From DATLAN01 sp035527455 (GTDB taxonomy: Bacteria; Planctomycetota; Planctomycetia; Pirellulales; Thermoguttaceae), in contig DATLAN010000575.1 of the NCBI GenBank assembly GCA_035527455.1, forward strand, positions 1-6,414: a DNA stretch of 6,414 nucleotides, given 5' to 3'. Positions 5,918 through 6,414 of this stretch are shown piece after piece; position 1 is the first letter of the stretch; the number at the start of each line of letters is the position of its first letter. The notes beneath the pieces were generated by a model. That model ran no database searches. It was not told the DNA's origin and saw only the letters and a program-made list of their open reading frames with translations. The translations under genes were made by a program, and so were the position numbers.

Positions 5918-6414
5918 ATGACCGAGTATCCCCTCTTCGATAACAGCTATCTTCCGCCGGAACTGGATTCCCGGGTCCGCTCGGAACTGAGCAGCGGCGA
6001 GCGGTTGCTCTGGGTCGGGCAGCCGCGGCCGGGCCGGTCCATGCGGACGGCCATCCCGATCGTCCTGTTCGGACTTCCCTGGACCGCCTTCGCCGTCTTC
6101 TGGATGGCCGGCGCCTCGGGCCTCCTGCTGCGCGGCTTCGACAATGGCCCGCCCGGGGTGTTCGGCATCCTCTTTCCGCTCTTCGGGCTGCCCTTCGTAT
6201 TGATCGGGCTGGCCATGCTCAGTTCGCCCTTCTGGTTGCGGCGCAGGGCGCAGCGAACCTGCTACGCGCTGACCGACCGCCGGGCCGTCCTCTGGCAGGC
6301 CGGGTGGTTTGGCGGCGTCGACGTCCGCTCCTACGGCCCGGAGGAACTGACCAAGGTCCATCGCACCCAGTACGCCGACGGAAGCGGCAGCCTCGTGTTC
6401 GAGGAGTTCGTCAC
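5918..6414 (+). CDS. Membrane protein with C-terminal bacterial PH-like domain; 3' end cut off
   Basis: 165 codons are visible and the gene runs off the right edge. AAAGG at 5906-5910, overlapping the upstream stop codon, lies 7 nt before the ATG. Residues 18-37 (DSRVRSELSSGERLLWVGQP) carry the GE-x-LLW-x-GQP start common to bacterial PH-like membrane proteins. Two membrane helices follow at about 44-71 (AIPIVLFGLPWTAFAVFW) and 80-102 (VFGILFPLFGLPFVLIGLAM). The PH-like strands then begin at about 113 (RTCYALTDRRAVLW) and continue with VRSYGPEELTKVHRT and GSGSLVFEEF. The role is unknown; the family is taken to be a membrane-attached binding or scaffolding module. The close spacing to the frameshifted gene suggests cotranscription. 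Confidence 0.85.
   Translation, partial: MTEYPLFDNSYLPPELDSRVRSELSSGERLLWVGQPRPGRSMRTAIPIVLFGLPWTAFAVFWMAGASGLLLRGFDNGPPGVFGILFPLFGLPFVLIGLAMLSSPFWLRRRAQRTCYALTDRRAVLWQAGWFGGVDVRSYGPEELTKVHRTQYADGSGSLVFEEFV

Noticed and set aside
5621..6361. Minus-strand open frame of 246 codons on the right
   Set aside because: It is antisense to the frameshifted small gene and the PH-like gene; Pro/Gly/Glu-rich with no family resemblance.

Overview
The window looks like planctomycete chromosomal DNA. It is GC-rich. It encodes a membrane-anchored Ser/Thr kinase with the long architecture typical of that phylum: a short N-terminal helical region, a kinase domain, one membrane helix, a Pro-Glu linker and a large exported tail. 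It also has an exported HEAT-repeat protein and a small membrane protein with a PH-like domain. No database search was possible, so the taxon and family names rest on motif recognition.

Left part, minus strand, transcribed right to left. The kinase (2449-5040) is followed after 55 bases by a signal-peptide HEAT-repeat protein (1428-2393). This could be a two-gene operon whose exported parts meet outside the cytoplasmic membrane. After a 138-base gap with a candidate promoter comes a third gene (1-1289), cut by the left window edge. It joins a signal peptide, a beta-rich region resembling the C-terminal sandwich of heparinase II/III-type proteins, and a class I SAM-dependent methyltransferase domain.

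Middle (5041-5608). This is a divergent intergenic region without a confident gene. It holds the putative kinase promoter, an ORF-like stretch interrupted by a stop codon (possible gene remnant), a small hairpin and a perfect 20-bp inverted repeat around a 27-nt loop.

Right part, plus strand. A small gene (5609-5907) is split by a one-base frameshift in a C run. Ten bases later comes a PH-like membrane protein gene (5918-6414), cut by the right edge. The two have good ribosome binding sites and probably form an operon. The most useful points for follow-up are the inverted repeat, the frameshifted gene, the exported methyltransferase fusion and the non-RD (HCD) kinase paired with the HEAT protein. 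I found no CRISPR array, tRNA, rRNA or intact insertion sequence.
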